Shown piece by piece: positions 38,494 to 47,459 of a stretch of 64,000 nucleotides of DNA. The notes under the pieces were generated by a model. It did no database searches. It was given only the letters and a program-made list of their open reading frames with translations, and had not been told where the DNA came from. This DNA comes from Fusobacterium varium (GTDB taxonomy: Bacteria > Fusobacteriota > Fusobacteriia > Fusobacteriales > Fusobacteriaceae), in contig LR134390.1 of assembly GCA_900637705.1 (NCBI GenBank), positions 2,046,001-2,110,000 on the forward strand, given 5' to 3'. The position numbers were made by a program, and so were the translations under genes. Every line of letters starts with the position of its first letter. The first letter of the stretch is position 1.

Positions 38494-40593
38494 CTAAATT
38501 TTCTTTTTACTTAAACTAATTTTTCCATTTTCAGTAGAGATAACTTTTACATCAAATTTATCTCCAACTTTTAATACATCTTCCACATTTGCTACTCTTT
38601 CATTTGAAATTTCAGAAACATGAAGAAGTCCTTCTTTTCCTGGAAGTATTTCCATAAATGCTCCAAACTTAGCAATATTTACTACTCTTCCATTATATAT
38701 TTCTCCTACTTCTACATCTTTTACAAATGCATTTACAAGAGTTATTGTTTCTTTCAATACTTCTTCATCTTTTGAGAAGATAGAAACATTTCCATCATCA
38801 CTGATGTCAATAGTTGCTCCAGTTTTCTCTATAATTCCTTTAATATTTTTTCCTCCAGGTCCAATTAATGCAGCTATTTTATCTGTAGCTATCTTCATTT
38901 GATGGATTCTAGGAACATTAGGTCTAAGATCTGCTGGTGCAGAAATAGCGTTATTCATAACTACTAATATCTCATTTCTTGCATCTAATGCCTGTTTTAG
39001 AGCTATTCTCATTATTTCTTCTGTTATTCCTGTTATCTTAATATCCATTTGAAGTGCAGTTATACCATTTTTAGTTCCAGCTACTTTGAAGTCCATATCT
39101 CCTAAATGGTCTTCAAGTCCCATAATATCTGTTAATACAGTAAATTCTTCTCCCTCTTTAATAAGTCCCATAGCTATTCCAGCTACATGCTCTTTAATAG
39201 GTACTCCTGCAGCCATAAGTGAAAGTGATCCTCCACATATAGATGCTTGAGAAGAAGAACCATTTGATTCAGTTATTTCAGATACTACTCTTATAGTGTA
39301 TGGAAATTCTTCTTCTGATGGAATTACATAGCTAAGAGCTCTTTCAGCAAGAGATCCATGTCCTAATTCTCTTCTACCAGGTGATCCCATTCTTCCTGTT
39401 TCTCCAACTGAATATGGAGGGAAGTTGTAATGAAGATAGAATTTCTTGAAGTATTCTTTTTCTAAATCATCAACTAACTGCTCATCTTCTTTAGTTCCTA
39501 AAGTTGTTACAACAATAGCTTGTGTTTCTCCTCTTGTAAACATTGCTGATCCGTGAGGAATAGGAAGAACTCCTGTTTCTGCAAATAGTGGTCTTATTTC
39601 AGTAGTTTTTCTTCCATCTACTCTATGCTTATGATAAAGGATAGCCTCTCTTACTAATTTTTTCATAAGATCATGATAGTATCCTTTGAATTCTCCAATT
39701 ACTTCTTCTGGAATATCCTCTTCTTCAACACCTTCATAATTTTCAAGAATAAATGCTTCCATTAATTCTTCTTCCAATGAATCCACTGCTTCTTCTCTTG
39801 CTTTTTTACCTAAAGTAAGAACAGCAGCTTTTAATCTTTCCATTCCTTTTTCATCTATGAAATCTTTTACCAATGGCAATACTTCTTCTTTAACAAAAAC
39901 TATTTTTTCTTTTCCAGCAACTTTTGCAAATTCTTCCTGGAAAGCACATATTTTTTTAATATTTTCATGAGCAAACATTATAGCAGCAAGCATAGTTTCT
40001 TCATCTAATTCCTTAGCTCCTGCCTCAACCATATTTACAGCATCTTTTGATCCTGCAACTGACAGTTCAAGTTCACTTGTTTCTAACTCTTCTGGAGTTG
40101 GGTTTAAAATAAATTCTCCATTTTTATATCCCACTACAACTCCTGCTACTGGTCCTAAAAATGGAAGATCAGAAAGCATAAGTGCCATTGAAGATCCTAT
40201 TATTCCTAAATAGTCAGGTGTATTTTTTTCATCATATGAAAATACAGTATTTACAATATGTACATCATGATTAAATCCTTCTGGAAACATTGGTCTTATA
40301 GGTCTGTCTATAAGTCTTGCTGTCAATGTTGCATTTGTTGAAGGTCTTCCCTCTCTTTTATTGAATCCTCCTGGAAATTTTCCAGCAGCATAAAATTTTT
40401 CAATATAATCAACTGTTAAAGGGAAAAAGTCAGCCCCTTTTCTTGGCTCTTTACTACGGTTTACAGTACTTAATAATACAGTTTCACCATATTGAACCAT
40501 TACAGCTCCGCAAGATTGTCTTGCTATTTTTCCAGTTGAAAAACTTAGCGTTCTTCCAGCTAGTTCCAATTCAACTTTTTTTTCATCAAACAT
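38494..40593 (-). CDS. pnp: Polynucleotide phosphorylase
   Basis: 699 residues: two RNase PH domains ([20 protein letters not shown] in the first, [20 protein letters not shown] in the second), KH domain ([20 protein letters not shown]) and C-terminal S1 domain ([20 protein letters not shown]). It degrades RNA 3' to 5' by phosphorolysis. Its 5' untranslated region carries a long imperfect hairpin (see separate entry), which suggests autoregulation through RNase III as in enterobacteria. Confidence 0.98.
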   Translation of the reverse strand: MFDEKKVELELAGRTLSFSTGKIARQSCGAVMVQYGETVLLSTVNRSKEPRKGADFFPLTVDYIEKFYAAGKFPGGFNKREGRPSTNATLTARLIDRPIRPMFPEGFNHDVHIVNTVFSYDEKNTPDYLGIIGSSMALMLSDLPFLGPVAGVVVGYKNGEFILNPTPEELETSELELSVAGSKDAVNMVEAGAKELDEETMLAAIMFAHENIKKICAFQEEFAKVAGKEKIVFVKEEVLPLVKDFIDEKGMERLKAAVLTLGKKAREEAVDSLEEELMEAFILENYEGVEEEDIPEEVIGEFKGYYHDLMKKLVREAILYHKHRVDGRKTTEIRPLFAETGVLPIPHGSAMFTRGETQAIVVTTLGTKEDEQLVDDLEKEYFKKFYLHYNFPPYSVGETGRMGSPGRRELGHGSLAERALSYVIPSEEEFPYTIRVVSEITESNGSSSQASICGGSLSLMAAGVPIKEHVAGIAMGLIKEGEEFTVLTDIMGLEDHLGDMDFKVAGTKNGITALQMDIKITGITEEIMRIALKQALDARNEILVVMNNAISAPADLRPNVPRIHQMKIATDKIAALIGPGGKNIKGIIEKTGATIDISDDGNVSIFSKDEEVLKETITLVNAFVKDVEVGEIYNGRVVNIAKFGAFMEILPGKEGLLHVSEISNERVANVEDVLKVGDKFDVKVISTENGKISLSKKKI

Positions 40594-40640
40594 AAATTCC
40601 TCCTAATTATTTTCTTTCTATCTTTATTGAAACTAAAAAG

Positions 40641-40698
40641 GTAAATAATAAGGAGTAAAAGCAGAAATGCTGTTCACCTTTTACCTCTTACTACTTAC
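40641..40698 (-). promoter_or_regulatory. Long stem-loop in the pnp 5' leader
   Basis: In the minus-strand RNA, GTAAGTAGTAAGAGGTAAAAG pairs with CTTTTACTCCTTATTATTTAC over 21 positions: 17 Watson-Crick, 3 G-U, 1 mismatch, with a further CAG/CTG pair in the loop. It ends 47 nt before the pnp start, without a run of T that would make it a plain terminator at that site (only TTTTTAG after 2 nt). Confidence 0.65.
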
Positions 40699-40883
40699 AA
40701 TCTTTTAAGTTTCGGTTTTCTAGTAATTATATCACAATTTTCTCATTTTTTCCATAGCTTATTATCTAAGCAGCTCCATACTTTTTTCCTTTTTCCTCTG
40801 ACTGCCACTTGAATACTACTTAAAATAATTTTATTAATTAAATTCCTCTTCTTAATCTCATATAACCAATGTTCTAATTCATA

Positions 40884-40912
40884 CAAAAAGCACTCATACA
40901 TCTAGAGTGCTT
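40884..40912 (-). terminator. Terminator after hicB
   Basis: AGCACTC / GAGTGCT stem followed by TTTTT on the minus strand. The stretch 40699-40883 shows nothing recognisable except AT-rich sequence and the likely pnp promoter area. Confidence 0.8.
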
Positions 40913-40922
40913 CTAATTTTTA

Positions 40923-41330
40923 TTATTTTATTCCTAGTTCTTCTTTTAAAGCTTTTACCAGTACCTGAGAAAAATTTATATTTTTTTGTACCGCCAACAT
41001 ATCAAGCCAAGCTGGAATACTTAAAGTTTTCTTCTTATAATTTATTTTTATTAATGATTTTTCATAAGGAAGCCACATATTTATATATATGACCTCTTGA
41101 TTATCTCTCAATGATTTTTTTATCTCTTTTATGTCGCTAGGTACAGGAAGTTCTTTGTTTTCATCTTCCAAATCACTAATGAGCAAAGTGATTATTTCTT
41201 TAGCTGATTTTACAGCCTCATTGATGTCCTCTCCATAAGTAACTCCTTCATCAGTACCAAAGTCTGGAACACTTACATATATAACATCATCAGCATATGT
41301 CAAGATTACTGGATAAACTACTTCATTCAT
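40923..41330 (-). CDS. hicB: HicB-family antitoxin
   Basis: 135 residues. The N-terminal HicB fold YPVILTYADDVIYVSVPDFG and TYGEDINEAVKSAKEIITLL is followed by a DNA-binding helix region near the C-terminus (LDMLAVQKNINFSQVLVKAL). It neutralises HicA and represses the operon. Gene order hicA-hicB and the operator in the shared promoter support this. Confidence 0.92.
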   Translation of the reverse strand: MNEVVYPVILTYADDVIYVSVPDFGTDEGVTYGEDINEAVKSAKEIITLLISDLEDENKELPVPSDIKEIKKSLRDNQEVIYINMWLPYEKSLIKINYKKKTLSIPAWLDMLAVQKNINFSQVLVKALKEELGIK

Positions 41331-41376
41331 TTTTGCACCTACCTTTTTAAAAATATCAGTTTGAGGTGGGGCAGGG

Positions 41377-41559
41377 TTATTTCAACCCTGCTTGTTTCAA
41401 AATACTATTGACAGTTCCAATAGGTAAATCTTTTTTAGGATGAGGAACTGTTACCTTCCCGCTCTTCAAAGGGTGTATAAAATGATTATGACTTCCTCTT
41501 ACTTCCTTTAGAATCCATCCATCTTCTCTGAGTATTTTGATTAGGTCCGATGACGTCAT
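41377..41559 (-). CDS. hicA: HicA-family toxin (mRNA interferase)
   Basis: 60 residues from ATG 41559, 5 nt after GAGGTGG. It starts MTSSDLIKILREDGWILKEV and has the catalytic His in GSHNHFIHP. HicA cleaves mRNA when free of HicB. It is 46 nt upstream of hicB in the same transcript. Confidence 0.92.
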   Translation of the reverse strand: MTSSDLIKILREDGWILKEVRGSHNHFIHPLKSGKVTVPHPKKDLPIGTVNSILKQAGLK

Positions 41560-41577
41560 ATCGACCACCTCAATAAT

Positions 41578-41606
41578 ATTTTATCACGTATTTAATACGT
41601 AGTCAA
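41578..41606 (-). promoter_or_regulatory. hicAB promoter with palindromic operator in the spacer
   Basis: TTGACT (41606-41601) and TAAAAT (41583-41578) with a 17-nt spacer. The spacer contains the perfect palindrome ACGTATT-T-AATACGT (41586-41600), ideally placed for HicB to block RNA polymerase. Confidence 0.85.
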
Positions 41607-41665
41607 CTGAAATGTATTAAAAAAGCTCCCAATAATAAAGGAAGCTTTTATTAATCTTATTGAAC

Positions 41666-42256
41666 TTAGAAATTTTTCTTAGCCTCTTTTAATTCTATCA
41701 TTCTTTCATCTGCTATCTTTTTAAATTCTTTTAAGTCTTCAAAAGTAATATTTTTTATTATAAAATTTCTTGCTTTAGTTCTATTTGAAAGATATGTAGT
41801 CTTTTCTCTATTTAGTGCTCTTTTTTCTCTATCTTCCTTTTGCTTCCTAAAAAATTTTTCTAATTCAACTAAAAATATATTACTTGGATAAAATAGATAT
41901 CTATATCCTACTTTAATTTCAATTATAACATATTCAAAATCTTCTGAAAATTCTAATTTTTCAAATAATGTATGTTTTTTAGAATAACCTTCATCTTTAA
42001 AAGCAAAAGTTGTGCTATAGATTCCTTCAAGAGCTTTTTTTATTCTAGAATTTGATTTGTTTCCAGAAAGTAAATTTTTTAAATCTTTAGTTTTTATCTT
42101 TGAATTAATATAATTTGAAATATCCATTTCTTCACCAGAATCTTTTTCCTCAAATTCCTTTTACAACAGATAAACTAAATTCCAAAATATTATTTGTTGA
42201 ACAGCAGTCATATTATAACTACTTTCTAGAAATTCAGGATGGCTTTTAACTATCAT
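41666..42256 (-). pseudogene. Rep_3-like replication initiator relic with internal stop
   Basis: From ATG 42256 (SD AGGAG) the frame reads MIVKSHPEFLESSYNMTAVQ, which looks like the start of Rep_3 plasmid initiators (MIVK-x-N-x-LxEA-x-Y-x-Lt-x-x-EQ). A TAA at 42163-42161 interrupts it; the same frame then continues to 41666. The second part can restart at ATG 42127 and has winged-helix-like, highly basic composition (KKQKEDREKRALNREKTTYL-like region). At about 195 codons in all it is short for the family. I infer a plasmid or phage replication gene relic; the family call is tentative. Confidence 0.45.
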
Positions 42257-42500
42257 TTTTCATTCTCCTAATTTTTAAAATATTTTTACTTAATTTATCC
42301 TAGTATATTTTGAATAAATTTTATAAAAAGAAAATATTTCTTAATATTTTAACATTTCTTTTCTATTTTTCTAGCAATTATAACATCTTTATCACTAAAA
42401 ATCAATTTTAAAATATTTCTTATTTTATTTATTATGAAAAATTGCTATAATATAGATTATATGTTAAAGTGTTACTAAAATATTACTCTAGGAGGATTTT

Positions 42501-44816
42501 ATGAAGCGAAAGTTTTTTCTTATTTTTACAATACTTTTCATTTTATTAATACCTTCTAAAAGTTTTTCAAATTTAAAAGCAATAAATAATAATCTAACTT
42601 TGGAAGAAGATATTGAAATAGACAAATTAAAAGCACAGATGAAACTTTTGGAAGAAAAAATAGAAATATTGGAAAAAACAAAAGCTATTAAATTAAAAAA
42701 AAATAAATCAAAATTTAAAATTGGACTGGCTCTTAGTGGCGGAGGTGCAAAAGGATTTGCACATATAGGTGTTCTTAAAGCATTGGAAGAGCAAAACATT
42801 AAAATTGATTATATTACTGGAACAAGTATGGGAGCTGTAATTGCCTCTCTTTATTCTGCTGGTTATACACCTCAGCAGATAGAAAATATTCTTGTTGAAA
42901 TAAATTGGAATGGATATATAAGTGGAGAACTTGATAATAAAAAAGTTCCTCTTGAAAAAAAATTAAATAGTCATAAATATGCTGCCTCTGTGAGATATGA
43001 TAAAGAATTCAATCTTTCTCTTCCAAAAGGTTTTGGAAGTACAGAAATGATATATTTAAGATTAAAAAAACTTCTTGCTAATGTAGAGGACATAAATGAT
43101 TTTGACAAGTTACCTATTCCTCTTAGAATAATAGCAACTGATTTAAATTCTGGTAAAGCTGTTGCACTTTCTAAAGGAGATTTGGCTAGAGCAATAACTG
43201 CAAGTGTTGCTATTCCCACTATACTTGATCCTGTAGAAATTGATGGCAACCTTTATGTAGATGGTTTAATTACAAGAAATCTTCCGGTAGAAGATGTTAT
43301 CAATATGGGAGCTGATATAGTTATTGCAAGTGATGTGGGAAATGAAGTAAAGGATAACAAGGATTATAATATTCTCAGTGTTATGAACCAACTGGTAACT
43401 ATACAAAGTGCTTCTTCAACTCAGCATCAGAGAGAAATGGCTACCATTCTTATTTCTCCCGACATTCAGTCATATAATGCTACTGATATGAAAAGGAGTA
43501 GAGAATTTATAGCTCTTGGATTTGAAGCTGCTCAGGAAAAAATAGAAGACATAAAAAAACTTCCAAAGAAAGAAAAACCTGTTAAAATTCCTACTGCTGA
43601 TGATAATATCGTCATTGAAAACATTGTTTATTCAGAGAAATTTTCAAAGGATAAACAGGAGATATTAAACAATCTTTTGGATAAATACAAAAATAAACCA
43701 TTAACTACTGAGGAAATGGAAGATATAATGTTAAAATTATATGGAATAGATTTTATTAATAAAATCTATTATGAATTTGAAGGAACAACTTTAGTACTTG
43801 ATGCTGATATTAATCCTGCAAATGTTTTTGGGATAGGTGCAAGTTATGCTACTGGCTATGGAACTACTTTTAATATTGGTACTGAGCTTTCAAATGTAAA
43901 AAAACTTGGTAGCAGCAGTACAATAGATGCTCAATTTGGAGATTATCTTGGATTGTCAACTCACAATTTCTTCTATTATGGTGTTTCCAATAAAATAGGA
44001 ATCTTTGCTAATGCAAGCTATAAAGAATCTCCTCTTTATTTATATGACAACACTAAAAAAATAGCAGATTATACAAATAAATCTATGAGATTTGAAACAG
44101 GAATTCTTACTCAATATGATAATCAACTTTTAGCTTCTTATGGTTTAGCCATAAATTATTCAAAGCTTGAACAGGAAACTGGATTTAACTGGACTGAACA
44201 GTTTGAATATTCTAAAAACTACAATGAAGCTTTCTTTAAACTATCTCTAGACAGATTAGATGGCAGAACTCGTCCTGTTTCTGGTGTAAAAGGGGAATTA
44301 AACTATGTGTGGGGAGGAACTTTTGGAGCTTCTAAATCAAATTTTTATGGTCCTCTTTACCAATTTGATGGCTATGTTCCTATAAATAAAAAGTTTAATT
44401 TTTCATATGGGTTCTATGGTGGAGTCATTTCAGGAGATAATATTCTTCTTGATCAATATATAAAACTTGGTGGTACTAAAAATAATATCAAAAATAAGGA
44501 ATTTGCATTTTATGGATATGAAGTACATCAAAAGCTTGTTGATCAGTTTCTTATAGGAAGATTGGGATTGGACTATGAAATATCTACAAATCTTTATCTA
44601 GGAACTAATTGGAATATAGGTACTTATAGAGAAGCTAAAGAAAAAAGTGATACTATGGATAAAAATAATAATCTATTATGGGAAGATTATCATCAGGGAT
44701 TTGCTCTTTCTCTGACATATGAAACAATGTTTGGACCTATTGAATTTTCTTTATCTAAAGATAATAAAAAAGGAGATGTCGTATCTCAATTCAGTATTGG
44801 ATATATATTTGACTAA
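42501..44816 (+). CDS. fplA: Patatin-like phospholipase autotransporter (type Vd, FplA-like)
   Basis: 771 residues. A signal peptide (to about residue 23) and a coiled-coil stretch precede the patatin domain: oxyanion loop GLALSGGGAKGFAHIGVL, nucleophile GTSMGA (Ser) and catalytic Asp in YVDGLITRNLP. A POTRA-like domain (about 370-430, IENIVYSEKFSKDKQEILNN) and a 16-strand-type barrel end with a terminal aromatic-rich strand (FSIGYIFD). This is the layout of F. nucleatum FplA and P. aeruginosa PlpD, class A1 phospholipases on the cell surface. The call is by architecture; a TATAAT lies at 42446-42451. Confidence 0.92.
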   Translation: MKRKFFLIFTILFILLIPSKSFSNLKAINNNLTLEEDIEIDKLKAQMKLLEEKIEILEKTKAIKLKKNKSKFKIGLALSGGGAKGFAHIGVLKALEEQNIKIDYITGTSMGAVIASLYSAGYTPQQIENILVEINWNGYISGELDNKKVPLEKKLNSHKYAASVRYDKEFNLSLPKGFGSTEMIYLRLKKLLANVEDINDFDKLPIPLRIIATDLNSGKAVALSKGDLARAITASVAIPTILDPVEIDGNLYVDGLITRNLPVEDVINMGADIVIASDVGNEVKDNKDYNILSVMNQLVTIQSASSTQHQREMATILISPDIQSYNATDMKRSREFIALGFEAAQEKIEDIKKLPKKEKPVKIPTADDNIVIENIVYSEKFSKDKQEILNNLLDKYKNKPLTTEEMEDIMLKLYGIDFINKIYYEFEGTTLVLDADINPANVFGIGASYATGYGTTFNIGTELSNVKKLGSSSTIDAQFGDYLGLSTHNFFYYGVSNKIGIFANASYKESPLYLYDNTKKIADYTNKSMRFETGILTQYDNQLLASYGLAINYSKLEQETGFNWTEQFEYSKNYNEAFFKLSLDRLDGRTRPVSGVKGELNYVWGGTFGASKSNFYGPLYQFDGYVPINKKFNFSYGFYGGVISGDNILLDQYIKLGGTKNNIKNKEFAFYGYEVHQKLVDQFLIGRLGLDYEISTNLYLGTNWNIGTYREAKEKSDTMDKNNNLLWEDYHQGFALSLTYETMFGPIEFSLSKDNKKGDVVSQFSIGYIFD

Positions 44817-44896
44817 AAAAAACAGGGAAACTATACTGCACACAAAATTTTAAACAATTTAGATTGTTAAGTGCATTACAGAATCCCTGTTTTTTA
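44817..44896. terminator. Bidirectional terminator between fplA and the TSUP gene
   Basis: AAAAACAGGGA ... TCCCTGTTTTTT with a 55-nt interior that itself forms a weaker hairpin; T-runs on both strands. Confidence 0.8.
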
Positions 44897-44905
44897 TGTA
44901 TTGGA

Positions 44906-45736
44906 CTATTTCATAAACATTGTCATTATATTTTTTATTCCAGCTCCTACATCTATTCCAAATATAGATTCAGCAATCATTTTTGAAAGAACTATTGTTG
45001 TAACAATAAGAAACATAGGTTTTATAAACTTAGTTCCTTTTGTTACTGCCATCTTAGCTCCAATTATTGCTCCTACCACCATTATAGCTGCCATTGAAAA
45101 TGAATAGATATATGCAACTTTTCCCATAGATACAAACATTATAACACTTGCCACATTACTAGAAAGATTTAATATCTTTGCATTTCCACTGGCATTAGTA
45201 AAATCTATCTTGAATATTCTAATCATAGCAAATATAAGAAAAGAACCTGTTCCAGGTCCAAAGAATCCATCATAGAACCCTAAAGCAAAGGCCATAACTA
45301 TTCCCCATTTCACATTTGTCCCATTCAATCCCTCAAATCTATTTTCTTCACCAAGATTCTTATTACGAAGTGTATACAGCAATACCATAATAAGAAGAAC
45401 TATAGCTATTGGATAGAGGTATTTTGAATCTATCATTACTACTGTTTTTACTCCAAGTACTGCTCCTATAAATGAAAATATTGCTAATTTTTTCATCAAC
45501 TGCCAATTGATTTTTCCCGATTGAGCAAATTTAGCACTACTTGCTATTGTTGAACAACATGCTGCAACCTTATTTGTTCCAAGTGCTACATGAGCAGGAA
45601 GCCCAGATGCCAGAAAAGCCGGCAGACTTATAAGTCCTCCTCCACCTGCTATTGCATCAATAAAAGCTGCAAAAAAACAAGCTACCCCTAAAAAAATAAA
45701 ACCTGATAAATCCATACCTTCCATTAAACCAAACAT
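44906..45736 (-). CDS. TSUP-family (TauE/SafE) permease
   Basis: 276 residues, about seven to eight membrane helices. It contains the family hallmarks DAIAGGGGLISLPAFLASGL and the repeated FYDGFFGPGTGSFLIFA. TSUP proteins move sulfite, sulfoacetate or related organosulfur anions across the inner membrane. No sulfur genes are adjacent, so the substrate is unknown. SD GGGGTGAAG. Confidence 0.88.
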   Translation of the reverse strand: MFGLMEGMDLSGFIFLGVACFFAAFIDAIAGGGGLISLPAFLASGLPAHVALGTNKVAACCSTIASSAKFAQSGKINWQLMKKLAIFSFIGAVLGVKTVVMIDSKYLYPIAIVLLIMVLLYTLRNKNLGEENRFEGLNGTNVKWGIVMAFALGFYDGFFGPGTGSFLIFAMIRIFKIDFTNASGNAKILNLSSNVASVIMFVSMGKVAYIYSFSMAAIMVVGAIIGAKMAVTKGTKFIKPMFLIVTTIVLSKMIAESIFGIDVGAGIKNIMTMFMK

Positions 45737-45779
45737 TACTTCACCCCAAATTTAATTTTGTGTTTTTTATATAATATTG

Positions 45780-46202
45780 TTACCATACTCTTCTTGTTTC
45801 ATAGCTTTCTACACTATTAATATAAAAATCCATATCTTGATTAAAGTTTCTTATAAAATCTTTTCTTTTATCAATTTCATTCCATTGTGTATTTACCTGC
45901 TGTCTCAAAGCTAACATTTTTATTTTCAATTCTTTAACTTCTTCAATATTTGGATTTTCCTGAGCACTGAGTTTATCATATCTTTTTACAAGATATTTAT
46001 AATTTTTAATATAAAAATCTCTATATTTACTGTCTGAACCCCAATCACCATCAGGTTTCATCCAAGTATTTAAAGATATTCCAGCTCCTACTCTTCCTCC
46101 ACTTCCCCAGCCTATTCCTATTCCAGGAGAAACTCCAACAGTAGTACATCCACCCAAAGCCGCCACTATTATTAATCCTATAATATATTTTGTTATTTTC
46201 AT
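45780..46202 (-). CDS. Small lipoprotein of unknown function
   Basis: 140 residues. Signal peptide with lipobox (AALGGC at residues about 14-19), a Gly-rich stretch (GIGIGWGSGGRVGAGISL), then a long helical, charged part (SAQENPNIEEVKELKIKM). Probably an outer-membrane or periplasmic lipoprotein. I recognise no family. Confidence 0.75.
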   Translation of the reverse strand: MKITKYIIGLIIVAALGGCTTVGVSPGIGIGWGSGGRVGAGISLNTWMKPDGDWGSDSKYRDFYIKNYKYLVKRYDKLSAQENPNIEEVKELKIKMLALRQQVNTQWNEIDKRKDFIRNFNQDMDFYINSVESYETRRVW

Positions 46203-46328
46203 AAGTAACTCCTTGTTGTACTTTTCTTATATTATAAACATAAGCAGACTTTTATTCAATATATTTTTGATAAAACAGCATTTGTAAAACTATATACCAG
46301 ATGTTTTTAAAATTTCCTTCAAATGAAT

Positions 46329-46374
46329 AAAAGGATAATTCAAATATTTTATAAAACATTCAAATTATCCTTTT
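46329..46374. terminator. Terminator after manA
   Basis: AAAAGGATAATTCAAAT ... ATTCAAATTATCCTTTT stem with T-run on the minus strand, between manA and the lipoprotein gene. Confidence 0.82.
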
Positions 46375-46383
46375 CTCCTAAAC

Positions 46384-47352
46384 CTATATAAAAGATTTAA
46401 GGATTTCCAGTTTTCCTATTATTTTTAATTCTAACCCTGCTGGAATAAAATATGTATCACCTTTTTCAGCATGGTATTCCTTTTCATTATATATAATTTT
46501 ACCTTCACCATCTGATATAGAATAAACCTTAAAGTTTCTGTTAATTTCATCTTTAAATTCTCCATCAACAAGATATTTATCTATGTTGAAATATTCACCT
46601 CTTATAAGCTCCTCTTTCTCTGCTCCTGCCAGAAGTATTTTCTTTCTTCCAGCATCAGTAGTTATTTCTACATCTCCTTCAAAGTCTATTACATCAAGAG
46701 CTTTATCTATATGAAGCTCTCTAAGCTTTCCATCTACCAATCTATCAAAGTCATATATTCTGTAAGTAGTATCAGAATTCTGCTGTACTTCGCAAATCAA
46801 AATAGATCCTTCCATAGTTGCATGAACAACTCCTGGACATAAGTTTATAAAATCTCCTTTTTTTACTTTTACAGTATTAAACAGACCATCAAACTCTTTT
46901 GCCTCTACTCTTTCTTTAAATATCTCTTTTGTTATGCCATCTTTGATTCCAAGTATAAGAGTAGCATCATCACTAGCTTCCATTATATACCAGCTCTCAC
47001 TCTTACCAAATTCCCCTTCTACTCTTAAAGCATACTCATCACTTGGGTGTACCTGAACTGAAAGTCTGTCATTAATATCTAAATATTTTATAAGAAGAGG
47101 AAATTTACCTTTAAATTTCTCTGCTATTTCTTCTCCCAATATATCCTTTCCATATTTTTCTATAAGTTCTATTAAAGATTTTCCTTGAAAATCTCCATTA
47201 TCAACATATGAAAGTCCTCCCTTATGAGAACTTACTTCCCATGATTCCCCATATAAATCATTATCTGGAAGCTCCATATTTAAAACCTCTTTAAATTTTC
47301 TTCCACCCCATACTTTTTTTACAAGATTTTTTTTAAATTTTAATGGATACAT
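46384..47352 (-). CDS. manA: Mannose-6-phosphate isomerase
   Basis: 322 residues, cupin-fold type I PMI of the short Firmicutes kind. Zinc-site motifs QVHPSDEYAL and LCPGVVHATMEG are present, with the N-terminal VKKVWGGRKFKE. It interconverts mannose-6-P and fructose-6-P. SD TAGGAGGAA. It stands alone. Confidence 0.92.
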   Translation of the reverse strand: MYPLKFKKNLVKKVWGGRKFKEVLNMELPDNDLYGESWEVSSHKGGLSYVDNGDFQGKSLIELIEKYGKDILGEEIAEKFKGKFPLLIKYLDINDRLSVQVHPSDEYALRVEGEFGKSESWYIMEASDDATLILGIKDGITKEIFKERVEAKEFDGLFNTVKVKKGDFINLCPGVVHATMEGSILICEVQQNSDTTYRIYDFDRLVDGKLRELHIDKALDVIDFEGDVEITTDAGRKKILLAGAEKEELIRGEYFNIDKYLVDGEFKDEINRNFKVYSISDGEGKIIYNEKEYHAEKGDTYFIPAGLELKIIGKLEILKSFI

Positions 47353-47459
47353 CTGTATTCCTCCTACCTCATATTCTTTTCAATTATAAGTGTACAATTT
47401 ATTTGAAATTTTTTCTATGTATATTTTTTTTCAAAAAAAATTGAAACTTTCTATCTCTA

